Notes under the pieces: model-generated
Database searches by the model: none
What the model saw: the letters and a program-made list of their open reading frames with translations, nothing else
What the model was told of the DNA's origin: nothing
Origin: Pseudomonas oleovorans subsp. oleovorans
GTDB lineage: Bacteria; Pseudomonadota; Gammaproteobacteria; Pseudomonadales; Pseudomonadaceae
Direction of reading: 5' to 3'
DNA: 64,000 nt
Assembly (NCBI RefSeq): GCF_002197815.1
Contig: NZ_NIUB01000012.1
Span: 1-64,000 of the forward strand
In this document: piece by piece, positions 38,537-46,807 of the stretch
Numbering within the stretch: position 1 is the first letter of the stretch
Layout of the letters: the number at the start of each line of letters is the position of its first letter
Position numbers and translations under genes: made by a program

Positions 38537-38818
38537 ATGCCCGATCAGAAGCCCGAAATCGTCATCACCTATTGCACCCAGTGTCAGTGGCTGCTGCGCG
38601 CCGCGTGGCTGGCTCAGGAACTGCTGAGCACCTTTGCCGACGAGCTCGGCCGGGTCAGCCTGGAGCCGGGCACCGGCGGCGTGTTCCGCATCCTCTGCGA
38701 TGGCCAACAGATCTGGGAACGCAAGGCCGATGGTGGTTTCCCCGAGGCCAAGGTGCTCAAGCAGCGGGTGCGTGATCTGATCGATCCAGGTCGCGATCTG
38801 GGTCACAACGACCGGTAG
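38537..38818 (+). CDS. SelT/SelW/SelH family thioredoxin-like protein
   Basis: 93 residues. The thioredoxin-like fold begins IVITYCTQCQW, with the CxxC redox motif in place of the Cys-Sec of vertebrate SelW, and continues VSLEPGTGGVFRILCDGQQIWERKADGGFPEAKVLKQRVRDLI. Cytosolic, probably a redox or thiol protein; its partner is unknown. It is divergent from plpD with a 71-base gap that must hold both promoters. Confidence 0.9.
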   Translation: MPDQKPEIVITYCTQCQWLLRAAWLAQELLSTFADELGRVSLEPGTGGVFRILCDGQQIWERKADGGFPEAKVLKQRVRDLIDPGRDLGHNDR

Positions 38819-38842
38819 GGTGCGCCGTACGTACCGCTCGGT

Positions 38843-39694
38843 TCAACGCGCCATCCGCGCCGAAACGAAGATAGCGCTGACGATCAGCATGCCTCCGGCC
38901 AGCATGCGCAGCGTCGGCTGCTCGCTGAACAGCCACCAGGCGAACAGAATCCCGTAGACCGGTTCCAGGGCGAAGATCACTGCTGTGGTGCGCGCCTTGA
39001 GCACGCGCAGGCTGGCGACGAACAGGCTGTGTGCCAGGCCGGTGCAGAAGATGCCGAGCATGGCCAGCCACAGCCAGTCCACCGGGCGCACGCTGGGCAG
39101 CAGCGGCCAGGCCAGCGGCAGGAAGCAGATGAACACGGCGACGTTCTGGTGCAGCGCTGCCTGTACCGGGTCGAGGCCGCGGGTGCTGGCGCGATTGAGC
39201 AGCGACAGCAGGGCGAACAGAAAGCCCGACAACACTGCCCACAGCAATCCGACTGTGGCGTCACTGTTCAGGCTGAACTCGGGCGTGACCAGGATCAGCC
39301 CCACGCATACCACGCCGACCATGGCGAACTCGCCGGGGCGGGTGCGCTCGCGAAACAGCAGGCCCTCCAGCAGTACGGTGAAGGCCGGGAAGCTGGCGAA
39401 GCCGAGCGTGGCGATGGCCACGCCGGAGACCTTCACCGCTTCGAAGAAGGTGACCCAGTGCGTGCCCAGCAGCAGGCCGCCGAGTGCCAGCAGAGTCATC
39501 TGCCGCAAGCTCGGGCGAACCGCGTTGCGGCTGCGCCAGAGCAGCGCGGCCAGGCCCAGGGCGAGTACCGCGAAGAACGCGCGGCCGCCGGCGATCATGT
39601 TCGGCGTGGTCGCCGCCAGTTTGCCGAAAATGCCCGACAGGCCGAACAGCAGGGCACCCAGGTGAATCGCCAGCAGGGCGTTACGTTCCGTCAT
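38843..39694 (-). CDS. EamA-family (DMT) inner-membrane transporter
   Basis: 283 residues with ten hydrophobic helices in two EamA repeats; the GTHWVTFFEAVKVSGVAIATLGFASFPAFTVLLE and LEPVYGILFAWWLFSEQPTLRMLAGGMLIV segments are typical of each repeat. Such proteins export small metabolites or amino acids; the substrate is unknown. Its ATG overlaps the stop of csaA (ATGA), so the two are co-transcribed. Confidence 0.9.
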   Translation of the reverse strand: MTERNALLAIHLGALLFGLSGIFGKLAATTPNMIAGGRAFFAVLALGLAALLWRSRNAVRPSLRQMTLLALGGLLLGTHWVTFFEAVKVSGVAIATLGFASFPAFTVLLEGLLFRERTRPGEFAMVGVVCVGLILVTPEFSLNSDATVGLLWAVLSGFLFALLSLLNRASTRGLDPVQAALHQNVAVFICFLPLAWPLLPSVRPVDWLWLAMLGIFCTGLAHSLFVASLRVLKARTTAVIFALEPVYGILFAWWLFSEQPTLRMLAGGMLIVSAIFVSARMAR

Positions 39695-40026
39695 GCCAGG
39701 CGCGCACCGTTGGGCAATGGCTGGTCGAACCCGGCGAGGACGACACGGTTGTCGTTGTCATAGACACCGGTGACCAGCACTTCCGAGCGCACCCCGGCGA
39801 TGCGCTTGGGGGCGAAATTGCACACGCACAGCACCTGGCGACCAATCAGCTCGCCACAGCTGTAATGCGCGGTGATTTGCGCGCTGGAGGTCTTGACGCC
39901 CAGTTCGCCGAGATCGACTTCCAGCACGTAGGCCGGCTTCACTGCCTTTTCATTGGGACGAGCGCAGCGAATGGTGCCGACGCGCAGCTCCACTTTCTCG
40001 AAATCCTGCCATTCGATGGTTTGCAT
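39691..40026 (-). CDS. csaA: CsaA-type tRNA-binding protein
   Basis: 111 residues, one OB-fold tRNA_bind domain (FEKVELRVGTIRCARPNEKAVKPAYVLEVDLGELGVKTSSAQITAHYSCGELIGRQVLCVCNF), matching the usual CsaA length. CsaA is a dimeric tRNA-binding protein with reported chaperone-like activity. It precedes and overlaps an EamA transporter gene. An AGGAG site lies upstream of the ATG. Confidence 0.9.
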   Translation of the reverse strand: MQTIEWQDFEKVELRVGTIRCARPNEKAVKPAYVLEVDLGELGVKTSSAQITAHYSCGELIGRQVLCVCNFAPKRIAGVRSEVLVTGVYDNDNRVVLAGFDQPLPNGARLA

Positions 40027-40140
40027 GGGGTACTCCTGGTTACTGACGCGCAGTCTAGGCGCCTCGCGAAGGGCTGTCTGTCGCAGGAACTACGAGTTTT
40101 GTCGTCGGACTCTCAATCAGGTCTGAAGGTGGCAGGAGCA

Positions 40141-40306
40141 CGTAGGGTGGGTTAGCGGCGCTAACCTTCGAACGATCAGACACTTCCATCGTGACGCGCC
40201 GCGTAACCCACCAGACGATGTAACGATTGGCGACGATGGTGGGTTACGCCACACCGGTTTCGGCGGGGTAGCCAACCAGCGTGACAGGCGGCTAACCCAC
40301 CCTACG
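40141..40306. repeat. Nested inverted-repeat element (CGTAGGGTGGGTTAGC ends)
   Basis: The outer arms CGTAGGGTGGGTTAGC (40141-40156) and GCTAACCCACCCTACG (40291-40306) are exact reverse complements. Inside are a second pair, GCGTAACCCACCAGACGATG and GATGGTGGGTTACGCC. The 166-base unit has no gene and fills most of the 303-base gap between csaA and the AraC gene. It looks like a MITE or a large REP-class element. Confidence 0.75.
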
Positions 40307-40329
40307 AGAGCGGTGCGCCGCTGGGGCTG

Positions 40330-41076
40330 CTAGCGCGTGCGGCGCAACTGTCGCGGGGTCATGCCGAGATGGCGATAGAGGGCAGCGGTGAAGGCGCTTT
40401 GCGAGCTGTAGCCGACCTGTGCGGCGATTTCTCCAACCGCCAGGTCGCTGCCACGCAACAGCTGTTCGGCGAGTTGCAGGCGCCGTTGGCGAATATGTTC
40501 CATCGGCGTGCGCCCGGTCTCGGCGAGGAAACGCGCATGGAAACGCGCCACCGACAGACCGGCCAGGCGTGCCAGATCTGCCACCTGCAGCGGATGCGCT
40601 GCGTGCTGTTCGATATAGCGATCCAGGGCTGTCAGCGGCAAGCCGGTCGTCTCGGCATGCTGGCGGCTGCAGGCCAGGCTGCCGAGTAGCAAGGCCGCAC
40701 CTTGGCCCGCGATGATTGGATCATTGATCGGGCTGCTGGCCAGCCAGTTGAGTAGCTGCCCCTGCGAGGGATCGAGTTGCAGTGCGTTGGGTTTGTCCAA
40801 CAGACGCTGGATGTCGCTCGCATGGTGGCCAAGCTGGCGCTCCAGCCAGTCGTTGGCCGGCAGATCCAGCACCAGGCACTGGCTGCCGCGTGGGCTGCCG
40901 CAGGTATGGCGCGCTTCGGCCGGCACTACGGCCAGGTGATGGCGCAGCACCTGGCTGCCCTGGCCATCGACTTCGAATTGCAGCTCGCCCGCCAGGCCGA
41001 ACACCAGTTGCGCGTGGTCGTGGCTATGGCTGAGCACTTCGTGGCTGTAATGACGCAGGGACAGGATCGGGAGCAT
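40330..41076 (-). CDS. AraC-family transcriptional regulator
   Basis: 248 residues. A cupin effector domain (HSHDHAQLVFGLAGELQFEVDGQGSQVLRHHLAVVPAEARHTC) precedes two helix-turn-helix units (LQVADLARLAGLSVARFHARFLAETGRTPMEHIRQRRL; VGEIAAQVGYSSQSAFTAALYRHLGMTPRQLRR). The ATG at 41076 has CGAGGAAA upstream. Divergent from the phosphoesterase gene; targets unknown. Confidence 0.9.
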   Translation of the reverse strand: MLPILSLRHYSHEVLSHSHDHAQLVFGLAGELQFEVDGQGSQVLRHHLAVVPAEARHTCGSPRGSQCLVLDLPANDWLERQLGHHASDIQRLLDKPNALQLDPSQGQLLNWLASSPINDPIIAGQGAALLLGSLACSRQHAETTGLPLTALDRYIEQHAAHPLQVADLARLAGLSVARFHARFLAETGRTPMEHIRQRRLQLAEQLLRGSDLAVGEIAAQVGYSSQSAFTAALYRHLGMTPRQLRRTR

Positions 41077-41210
41077 GGCGGTTTCCTCGGCAACCGCCGC
41101 AGTGTAACGCCTGGGCCGGGGCGCTGCTGCGTCATGGGACCGTCTTTTTCCCGTCACAAGCCTTTCACCGCGACCCCTCAAGCTCGTCTAAACCCAGCCG
41201 GAGGTCGCCC

Positions 41211-42023
41211 ATGACCAGCGTCCAGCTCGCCAAGCCCAGCCGCAAGCAACGTGTCCGTACCCTGTGGATCTCCGATGTACACCTCGGCACCCGCGATTGC
41301 CAGGCCGAGCACCTGGCAGCCTTTCTCAAGCGCTACCACGCCGACCGTATCTACCTGGTGGGCGACATCATCGACGGCTGGAAACTGCGCGGCGGCATCT
41401 ACTGGCCACAGGCGCACACCAACGTCATCCGCCGTCTGCTGACCATGAGCAAGCACGGCACCGAAGTGATCTACGTCACCGGCAACCATGACGAGTTTCT
41501 GCGTCGTTACTCCAGCCTGCTGCTGGGCAATATCCAACTGGTCGACGAGGCCGTGCACGTCACGGCCGATGGCCGGCAATTGCTGGTGATCCATGGCGAT
41601 CAGTTCGATGTGATTACCCGTTATCACCGCTGGCTGGCCTTTCTCGGCGACTCGGCCTACGAATTCACCCTGACCCTCAACCGCTGGCTCAATCACTGGC
41701 GCAGCCGCTGGGGCTACGGCTACTGGTCGCTGTCGGCTTACCTCAAGCACAAGGTCAAGACTGCGGTGAACTTCATCAGCGACTTCGAGGAGGCCATCGC
41801 TCACGAGTGCGTCAAGCGCGGCCTGCAGGGCGTGGTCTGTGGTCACATCCACCACGCCGAAATCCGTCAGGTCAGTGGTGTCGAGTACATGAACTGCGGC
41901 GACTGGGTGGAATCCTGCACGGCGCTGATCGAGCACTGGGATGGGCAGATCGAGCTCTATCGTCTGGCCGAGGCGCAACTGGCCAGCGAGGAGCAGGCTG
42001 TCGCCCTCGAGACCGGCGCATGA
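41211..42023 (+). CDS. LpxH-like calcineurin-fold phosphoesterase
   Basis: 270 residues. Metal-binding motifs of the family are SDVHLG, GDIIDGW, GNHDE, VIHGDQFD and GHIHH. It resembles UDP-2,3-diacylglucosamine diphosphatase (LpxH/YbbF group) but is the longer type found next to a glycosyltransferase, so the substrate may be another nucleotide- or lipid-linked diphosphate. Its end overlaps the glycosyltransferase start (ATGA), implying a shared pathway. Cytosolic or peripheral to the inner membrane. Confidence 0.85.
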   Translation: MTSVQLAKPSRKQRVRTLWISDVHLGTRDCQAEHLAAFLKRYHADRIYLVGDIIDGWKLRGGIYWPQAHTNVIRRLLTMSKHGTEVIYVTGNHDEFLRRYSSLLLGNIQLVDEAVHVTADGRQLLVIHGDQFDVITRYHRWLAFLGDSAYEFTLTLNRWLNHWRSRWGYGYWSLSAYLKHKVKTAVNFISDFEEAIAHECVKRGLQGVVCGHIHHAEIRQVSGVEYMNCGDWVESCTALIEHWDGQIELYRLAEAQLASEEQAVALETGA

Positions 42024-43048
42024 GGATACTGATCGTCTCCGACGCCTGGGCGCCTCAGGTCAATGGTGTGGTCACCAGCCTGGCCGCGCTGGTCGGCGAA
42101 CTGCGTGGGCTGGGGCATCAGGTCAAGCTGCTATCGCCCGCCGATTTCCGCGCCGTGCCTTGTCCGACCTACCCTGAGATTCCGCTGGTGTGGGATCTGT
42201 GGCGCGTCGGTGCGGCGATTCGCAACTTTCGTCCTGACTGCGTGCACCTCGCTACCGAGGGGCCGCTGGGTTGGGCAGCGCGGCGTTGGCTGGTCAAGCG
42301 TGGGCTGGCGTTTTCCACGGCGATCCATACGCGTTTTCCGGAGTACGTCAGCGCCCGCTGGCCTTGGATTGCGCCGCGTTGGGGCTATGCCTTTCTACGC
42401 GCTTTCCATCGCCCCAGTCACGCCGTGCTGGTGACCACCGAGCGGCTGCGCCAGGAGTTCGCCAACTGGGCTCTGCAACGGCTGCAACTGTGGTGCAAAG
42501 GGGTGGATACCCGGCTGTTTCGGCCGGACGAGACGCGTCCACGACCTGTGCAACCGGTGTTTCTCTACGTCGGACGCATCGCTCCGGAAAAGAACCTGCA
42601 GGCCTTTCTCGATCTGGACCTGACGGGGGAGAAACGTGTGGTTGGTGACGGTCCACAGCGTGAGACGTTGCAACAACAGTATCCGCTGGTGCGCTTTCTC
42701 GGCTACCGCCATGGCCAGGCGTTGGCCGAGGCTTATCAGGATGCCTCGGTGCTGGTTTTCCCTTCGCGTACCGATACCTATGGGCTGGTGATGCTGGAGG
42801 CCTTGGCTTGCGGTACACCCGTGGCTGCGTTTCCCGTGGCCGGGCCGCTGGATGTGCTGCAGCAGGGCGTCAGTGGAGTGATGGCCGAGGATCTGCATGC
42901 CGCCTGCCTGGGCGCGCTGGAGCTGGATCGTAAGCGTTGCGCGGAATTGGCGGCAGCGCAGTCCTGGCGCGCGTCGGCGCTGGAGTTTCTGGCATTGCAG
43001 CCGCTGATCGATGGCGAGCCAGTGTTGACCGAGGCACTGGAGGCGTAG
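42020..43048 (+). CDS. GT4-family glycosyltransferase
   Basis: 342 residues. The N-terminal half begins MRILIVSDAWAPQVNGVVTSL, and the nucleotide-sugar half has FLYVGRIAPEKNLQAFLDL and VFPSRTDTYGLVMLEALACGTPVAAFPV, the EX7E region of GT4 enzymes. Related proteins make glycolipids (SqdX/PimB-like). The partner phosphoesterase overlaps by four bases. Donor and acceptor are not known; a role in membrane glycolipid synthesis is inferred. Confidence 0.9.
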   Translation: MRILIVSDAWAPQVNGVVTSLAALVGELRGLGHQVKLLSPADFRAVPCPTYPEIPLVWDLWRVGAAIRNFRPDCVHLATEGPLGWAARRWLVKRGLAFSTAIHTRFPEYVSARWPWIAPRWGYAFLRAFHRPSHAVLVTTERLRQEFANWALQRLQLWCKGVDTRLFRPDETRPRPVQPVFLYVGRIAPEKNLQAFLDLDLTGEKRVVGDGPQRETLQQQYPLVRFLGYRHGQALAEAYQDASVLVFPSRTDTYGLVMLEALACGTPVAAFPVAGPLDVLQQGVSGVMAEDLHAACLGALELDRKRCAELAAAQSWRASALEFLALQPLIDGEPVLTEALEA

Positions 43049-43170
43049 GGCGTATTGCCGGTAGGGCGTACCGGGACACCGGCCGCTTGGAAGCAGTGCG
43101 CCGTTGGATTTGTACTGCGCCAAAGAACGGCGGACTGTTCGCTGCGCTACGAGCGGCCGGCGTTCCGATC

Positions 43171-44559
43171 TTACAGAATGACCTTGTCGCGCAGCTTTTC
43201 GGCCGCCTGGTTGAGCGCCTGGATCACCCGTTCCTTGTCGAAGTTCTGAATGCCATTGGTGTCCAGGTACATGGAGAAGCCCGGCAGTTCGTGCTCGACG
43301 TAGCTGGAGGTGGCGCCCAGGTCGCGGCGGAAGTCCACCACCTGGTAGATCTGCACCGGGCGGGTGAAACCCTTGACGGCGATCTGGCCCTTGTCGCGGC
43401 ACATGATCACGTCCTTGACCAGCGAATAAGTCTCGTGGGAGATCAGGATTTCGCCGGATTCGGCGGCGCTTTCCAGGCGGCTGGCAAGGTTCACGTCGCG
43501 GCCGATGATGGTGTAGTCCATACGCGTGTCGGCGCCGAAGTTGCCCACCGTGCAGTAGCCAGTATTGAGGCCCATGCGAATTTCCAGTGGCTTGGTGATG
43601 CCCTGGGCGCGCCACTGCTGGCGTAGCACCTTCATGTGTTTGCGCATGGCGATGGCCATGGAAACCGCCGCGACCGCATCCTTCTTGGCGCCGTTGCTAC
43701 TCGGGTCGCCGAAAAACACCATGACGCAGTCACCGATGAACTTGTCGATGGTGCCGCCGTATTTCAGGGTGATCTTCGACATTTCATTGAGGTAGGTGTT
43801 GAGCAGGTCGGTCAGCGCTTCGGCTTCCAGCTCTTCCGACAGCTCGGTAAACCCCTTGATATCGGAGAAGAACACCGTGAGCTTCTTGCGCTGAGTCTCC
43901 AGGCGCACGCTCTTCTTGCCGGTGAAGATCGATTCCCAGACCTGTGGTGACAGGTACTTGGCCAGGTTGCGCGCCAGGCGCGCGGCCTTTTCCTGTTCAC
44001 GCTTGATCTCGCTGCGTACCTGAGCCAGGCGCAGGCCCTGCTGGTTGACGAAGTAGGCAGTGATGCAGATGTACAGGGTGGCGAAGAGGATGCTGACCAG
44101 CGCCACCAGCGTCGGCGTGTCGGTATTGGGATGAATCCCAACCAGCGCGGCGCACAGCGCCATGCCGCTGGCGGCCACCAGCAGGCCCAGGCCGAGATAG
44201 CGCATGCCGCCGACGACCAGGGCACTGAAACAGAGAATCAGCAGGAACATCAGGCTGGGCACGGCAGAGAAGCCGAGCAGCACGCAGGCCGCGCCGGCGT
44301 GCAGGGCATCGAAGAACAGCAGGGCGAGGTCGGTCTGCTGCGGATAGTCGCGCTTGAAACGGCGGCTGAGATTGTGCGCCAGATGAGGGTAGAGCAGGGC
44401 GTAGGGCACCATCCACAGAATGTCGTAGGCGAAGTGCCCGACATAGGTGCCGGCGGCGATGCTGGCGGCCGTGGCGATATAGGCCAGTACGCGCGAATAG
44501 TATTCGCGCAACGGCGGCGTCGGTAGCCCGTTGGCACGGCTGATGGTTGCTGGCTTCAT
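43171..44559 (-). CDS. cyaB: Class III adenylate cyclase CyaB
   Basis: 462 residues, one less than I recall for P. aeruginosa CyaB. The N-terminal MASE2 membrane domain has about six helices (residues 20-175). The class III cyclase domain follows: metal site FFSDIKGFTELSE, TIDKFIGDCVMVFFGDP, GLNTGYCTVGNFG and the transition-state motif IIGRDVNLASRLESAA. It makes cAMP, which in P. aeruginosa drives Vfr-dependent virulence. The ATG at 44559 begins MKPATISRANG; upstream frame is not family-like. Confidence 0.93.
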   Translation of the reverse strand: MKPATISRANGLPTPPLREYYSRVLAYIATAASIAAGTYVGHFAYDILWMVPYALLYPHLAHNLSRRFKRDYPQQTDLALLFFDALHAGAACVLLGFSAVPSLMFLLILCFSALVVGGMRYLGLGLLVAASGMALCAALVGIHPNTDTPTLVALVSILFATLYICITAYFVNQQGLRLAQVRSEIKREQEKAARLARNLAKYLSPQVWESIFTGKKSVRLETQRKKLTVFFSDIKGFTELSEELEAEALTDLLNTYLNEMSKITLKYGGTIDKFIGDCVMVFFGDPSSNGAKKDAVAAVSMAIAMRKHMKVLRQQWRAQGITKPLEIRMGLNTGYCTVGNFGADTRMDYTIIGRDVNLASRLESAAESGEILISHETYSLVKDVIMCRDKGQIAVKGFTRPVQIYQVVDFRRDLGATSSYVEHELPGFSMYLDTNGIQNFDKERVIQALNQAAEKLRDKVIL

Positions 44560-44717
44560 CTGCTGGAACTGTCCCTGCTGGATTTCTGGCGTCTCTGCTG
44601 GACGCCTGGCTGGTCTGCAAGACCTGAGCCTGAGGCTCGCTGGGCGGGGATCATAACCAAGGGGGTGGAGGCCAGCCAAGCATGGCCGCCGAGCGGTGGC
44701 GCAACAGTGGCCAGCGG

Positions 44718-45047
44718 TCAGGCGCTGGTATTGTCCATTGCAGCCAGATAGATGGAGTTCTTCGGTCGGGCGAATACGCGCTGCAGCATGGGCTCGAAGA
44801 AGCTCAATGGCAGGCTTTCATAGTCCGGGTCGAAGGCGGCCGCATCGTATTTGGCGCAGAACTCGATGGTCGCCTGGTATTGCGGGTGATCCTTGAATTG
44901 CTCGCGCAGGTGGCGATCCATGCCCAGGTGGTGGAAGAAGTAATAGCCCTGGAAAATGCCATGCTTCTCGACCATCCAGTGATTCTCGGCACTGACGAAA
45001 GGCTTGAGGATGGCTGTGGCAATGTCCGGGTGGTTGTAGCTGCCTAG
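44718..45047 (-). pseudogene. HD-domain phosphohydrolase, 5' half lost
   Basis: The remaining C-terminal 108 codons (SYNHPDIATAILKPFVSAENHWMVEKHGIFQGYYFFHHLGMDRHLREQF...LPLSFFEPMLQRVFARPK) match the second half of small HD phosphohydrolases of about 190 residues. The first half, with the HD metal motif, is absent. At 45047 the frame runs into a 263-base MITE, and beyond the MITE the next gene ends within 20 bases, so the 5' part was deleted. The longer apparent frame to 45194 is MITE sequence. Confidence 0.85.
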
Positions 45048-45314
45048 GCTCTGTTGCCGTTTCGCGCACGGCCGCGACGGAGCCAGTTTTTGCGTGGGGC
45101 TAGGCGCGAGAGGCGAAGTTTGGTCGCCCAAATGAGCCGTCGAGTAACAACGTACCACGCAAAAACTGGCCCGTCCCTTCGGGTTGCGCGGCAAATTGCG
45201 CTATGCGTCGTTGCGGGATTTGGCAAGGGAACGACCATTACCTGCATCCCGCGCCTCGCGTGGCGCAATTTGGCGCAGCAACGCGGCTCGCGTCGAAACG
45301 GCAACAGACCCTAG
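45044..45314. mobile_element. MITE with IS5-type ends and CTAG target duplication
   Basis: The core 45048-45310 is flanked by CTAG on both sides. Its terminal inverted repeats read CTCTGTTGCCGTTTCG at the left and CGAAACGGCAACAGAC at the right, complementary apart from one position. A second inverted pair, GCCAGTTTTTGCGTGG (45082-45097) and CCACGCAAAAACTGGC (45155-45170), lies inside. There is no coding capacity. The ends resemble the IS5 relic at 29024, so an IS5/IS427-type transposase probably mobilised it. It truncates the HD gene. Confidence 0.9.
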
Positions 45315-45331
45315 TGTGAGCAGCCAGGTTC

Positions 45332-45649
45332 TTAGAAACGGATACGGCCGGTAAAGGCATCCTTGAGCATCACCCAATCGCCCATCAGGCTGTACAGCGG
45401 ATAGTCGAAGGTGGCCGGGCGGTTCTTTTCGAAGACGAAGTGGCCGACCCAGGCGAAGCCATAACCGGCCAGCGGCATGGCCAGCAGCCACAGCCATTGT
45501 TGGCTGAACAGGGCGTAGGCGAGGATCGCCAGCACCAGCAGGCTGCCGGCATAGTGCAGTCGGCGGCACACGGGGTTACTGTGTTCCTGCAGGTAATAGG
45601 GGTAGAACTCGGCGAAGCTCTGGTAGCGTTCGGTGGTCTGGGCGGTCAT
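45332..45649 (-). CDS. DUF962/Mpo1-like membrane protein
   Basis: 105 residues with two hydrophobic hairpins (AGSLLVLAILAYALFSQQWLWLLAMPLAGYGFAWVGHFVFE), the YYLQEHSNPVCRRLHY start and the GHFVFEKNRPATFDYPLYSLMGDW motif of the family. Eukaryotic Mpo1 is a 2-hydroxy fatty acid dioxygenase; the bacterial role is unknown. The ATG at 45649 follows AGGTG. Divergent from the AraC gene. Confidence 0.9.
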   Translation of the reverse strand: MTAQTTERYQSFAEFYPYYLQEHSNPVCRRLHYAGSLLVLAILAYALFSQQWLWLLAMPLAGYGFAWVGHFVFEKNRPATFDYPLYSLMGDWVMLKDAFTGRIRF

Positions 45650-45779
45650 GGCGCACCTCCTGTTATTGTCACCTACGAGTCTAGACCTGCTGTCTCCGTG
45701 GGCCACTGACTTAAGGTGCCAGTCTAGTATCCTTGCGCCGCCAACCATGGCATTGCTGATTGATCACAAGAACAAGACG

Positions 45780-46793
45780 ATGAGCGAAAGAACCACATCC
45801 TCCAGCTGGGCCTTGGCCATCGTGCAGGCGCTGGAGCTGGGCGGCGTAGACTGCACCAGCCTGTTCACCGAACTGGGCATGGATTACGCCGCGCTGAACG
45901 ACCCCGATGCGCGCTTCCCGCAGGACGGCATGACCCGTCTGTGGCAGCGCGCCGTGGCGCTGTCGGGCAATCCGGCGATCGGCCTGAACATGGCGCAGGT
46001 GGTGCGCCCGGCGTCCTTCCATGTGGTGGGTTATGCACTGATGTCCAGTCGCAACCTGCGTGATGGCTTCACCCGTCTGGTGCGCTACCAGCGCATCATC
46101 GGTGAAGGCGCGGACCTGAATTTTTTGCCGCAACCCGACGGCTATGCGCTGACTCTGGCCATTCATGGCGACCGCCTGCCGCCGGCCCGGCAGAGCGCCG
46201 AGGCGTCGCTGGCATACTGCCTGGCCTTTTGCCGCTGGATGACCGGCAAGCCCATTCGCCCGCGCGAGATTCGCCTGCAAGGTCCGCCACCCGCCGACCT
46301 GGCGCCTTATCAGCAGGTGTTCCAGGCGCCGCTCAAGTTCAACGCCGAGCACTATGGGCTGATCTTCGAACGTGCTGATCTGGAGGCGCCGCTGCCCAGT
46401 GCCAATGAGGCGCTGGCACAACTGCATGATCGTTTTGCTGGCGAGTACCTGGCACGTTTCTGCAGCAGCCGCGTCACCCATCAGGCGCGCCAGGTGCTAT
46501 GCCGCCTGTTGCCGCAGGGCGAGCCACGCCGCGAGGTGGTGGCGCAGGCGCTGCATCTGTCGCAGCGCACCTTGCAGCGACGCCTGCAGGAGGAGGGCAC
46601 CAGCTATCAGCAGTTGCTCGACGACACGCGCCGAGAGCTGGCCGAGCAGTATCTTGGCCAGGTCGACCTGACGTTGCTGGAGGTTGCCTATCTGCTGGGC
46701 TTTGCCGACCCGAGCAACTTCTTCAGGGCGTTTCGCCGCTGGTTCGGAGAAACGCCCGGTGAGTATCGCAGTCGTCGTGGGCTGGCTGGTTAA
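45780..46793 (+). CDS. AraC-family regulator (OruR/arabinose-binding-type N-terminus)
   Basis: 337 residues. The N-terminal PF12625-type domain (LFTELGMDYAALNDPDARFPQDGMTRLWQRAV...FHVVGYALMSSRNLRDGFTRLVRYQRII) precedes an AraC helix-turn-helix (VVAQALHLSQRTLQRRLQEEGTSYQQLLDDTRRELAEQYL...VAYLLGFADPSNFFRAFRRWFGETPGEYR). Start is uncertain: the ATG at 45780 (MSERTT) or at 45747 in the same frame; neither has a strong ribosome site. P. aeruginosa has a similar gene between cyaB and trkH as I recall. Confidence 0.85.
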   Translation: MSERTTSSSWALAIVQALELGGVDCTSLFTELGMDYAALNDPDARFPQDGMTRLWQRAVALSGNPAIGLNMAQVVRPASFHVVGYALMSSRNLRDGFTRLVRYQRIIGEGADLNFLPQPDGYALTLAIHGDRLPPARQSAEASLAYCLAFCRWMTGKPIRPREIRLQGPPPADLAPYQQVFQAPLKFNAEHYGLIFERADLEAPLPSANEALAQLHDRFAGEYLARFCSSRVTHQARQVLCRLLPQGEPRREVVAQALHLSQRTLQRRLQEEGTSYQQLLDDTRRELAEQYLGQVDLTLLEVAYLLGFADPSNFFRAFRRWFGETPGEYRSRRGLAG

Positions 46794-46807
46794 GGTCCAT
46801 CGACCAC

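Noticed and set aside
45044..45194. An N-terminal extension of the HD-domain gene
   Set aside because: The extra codons are MITE sequence, not HD-family sequence; the gene is truncated at 45047.
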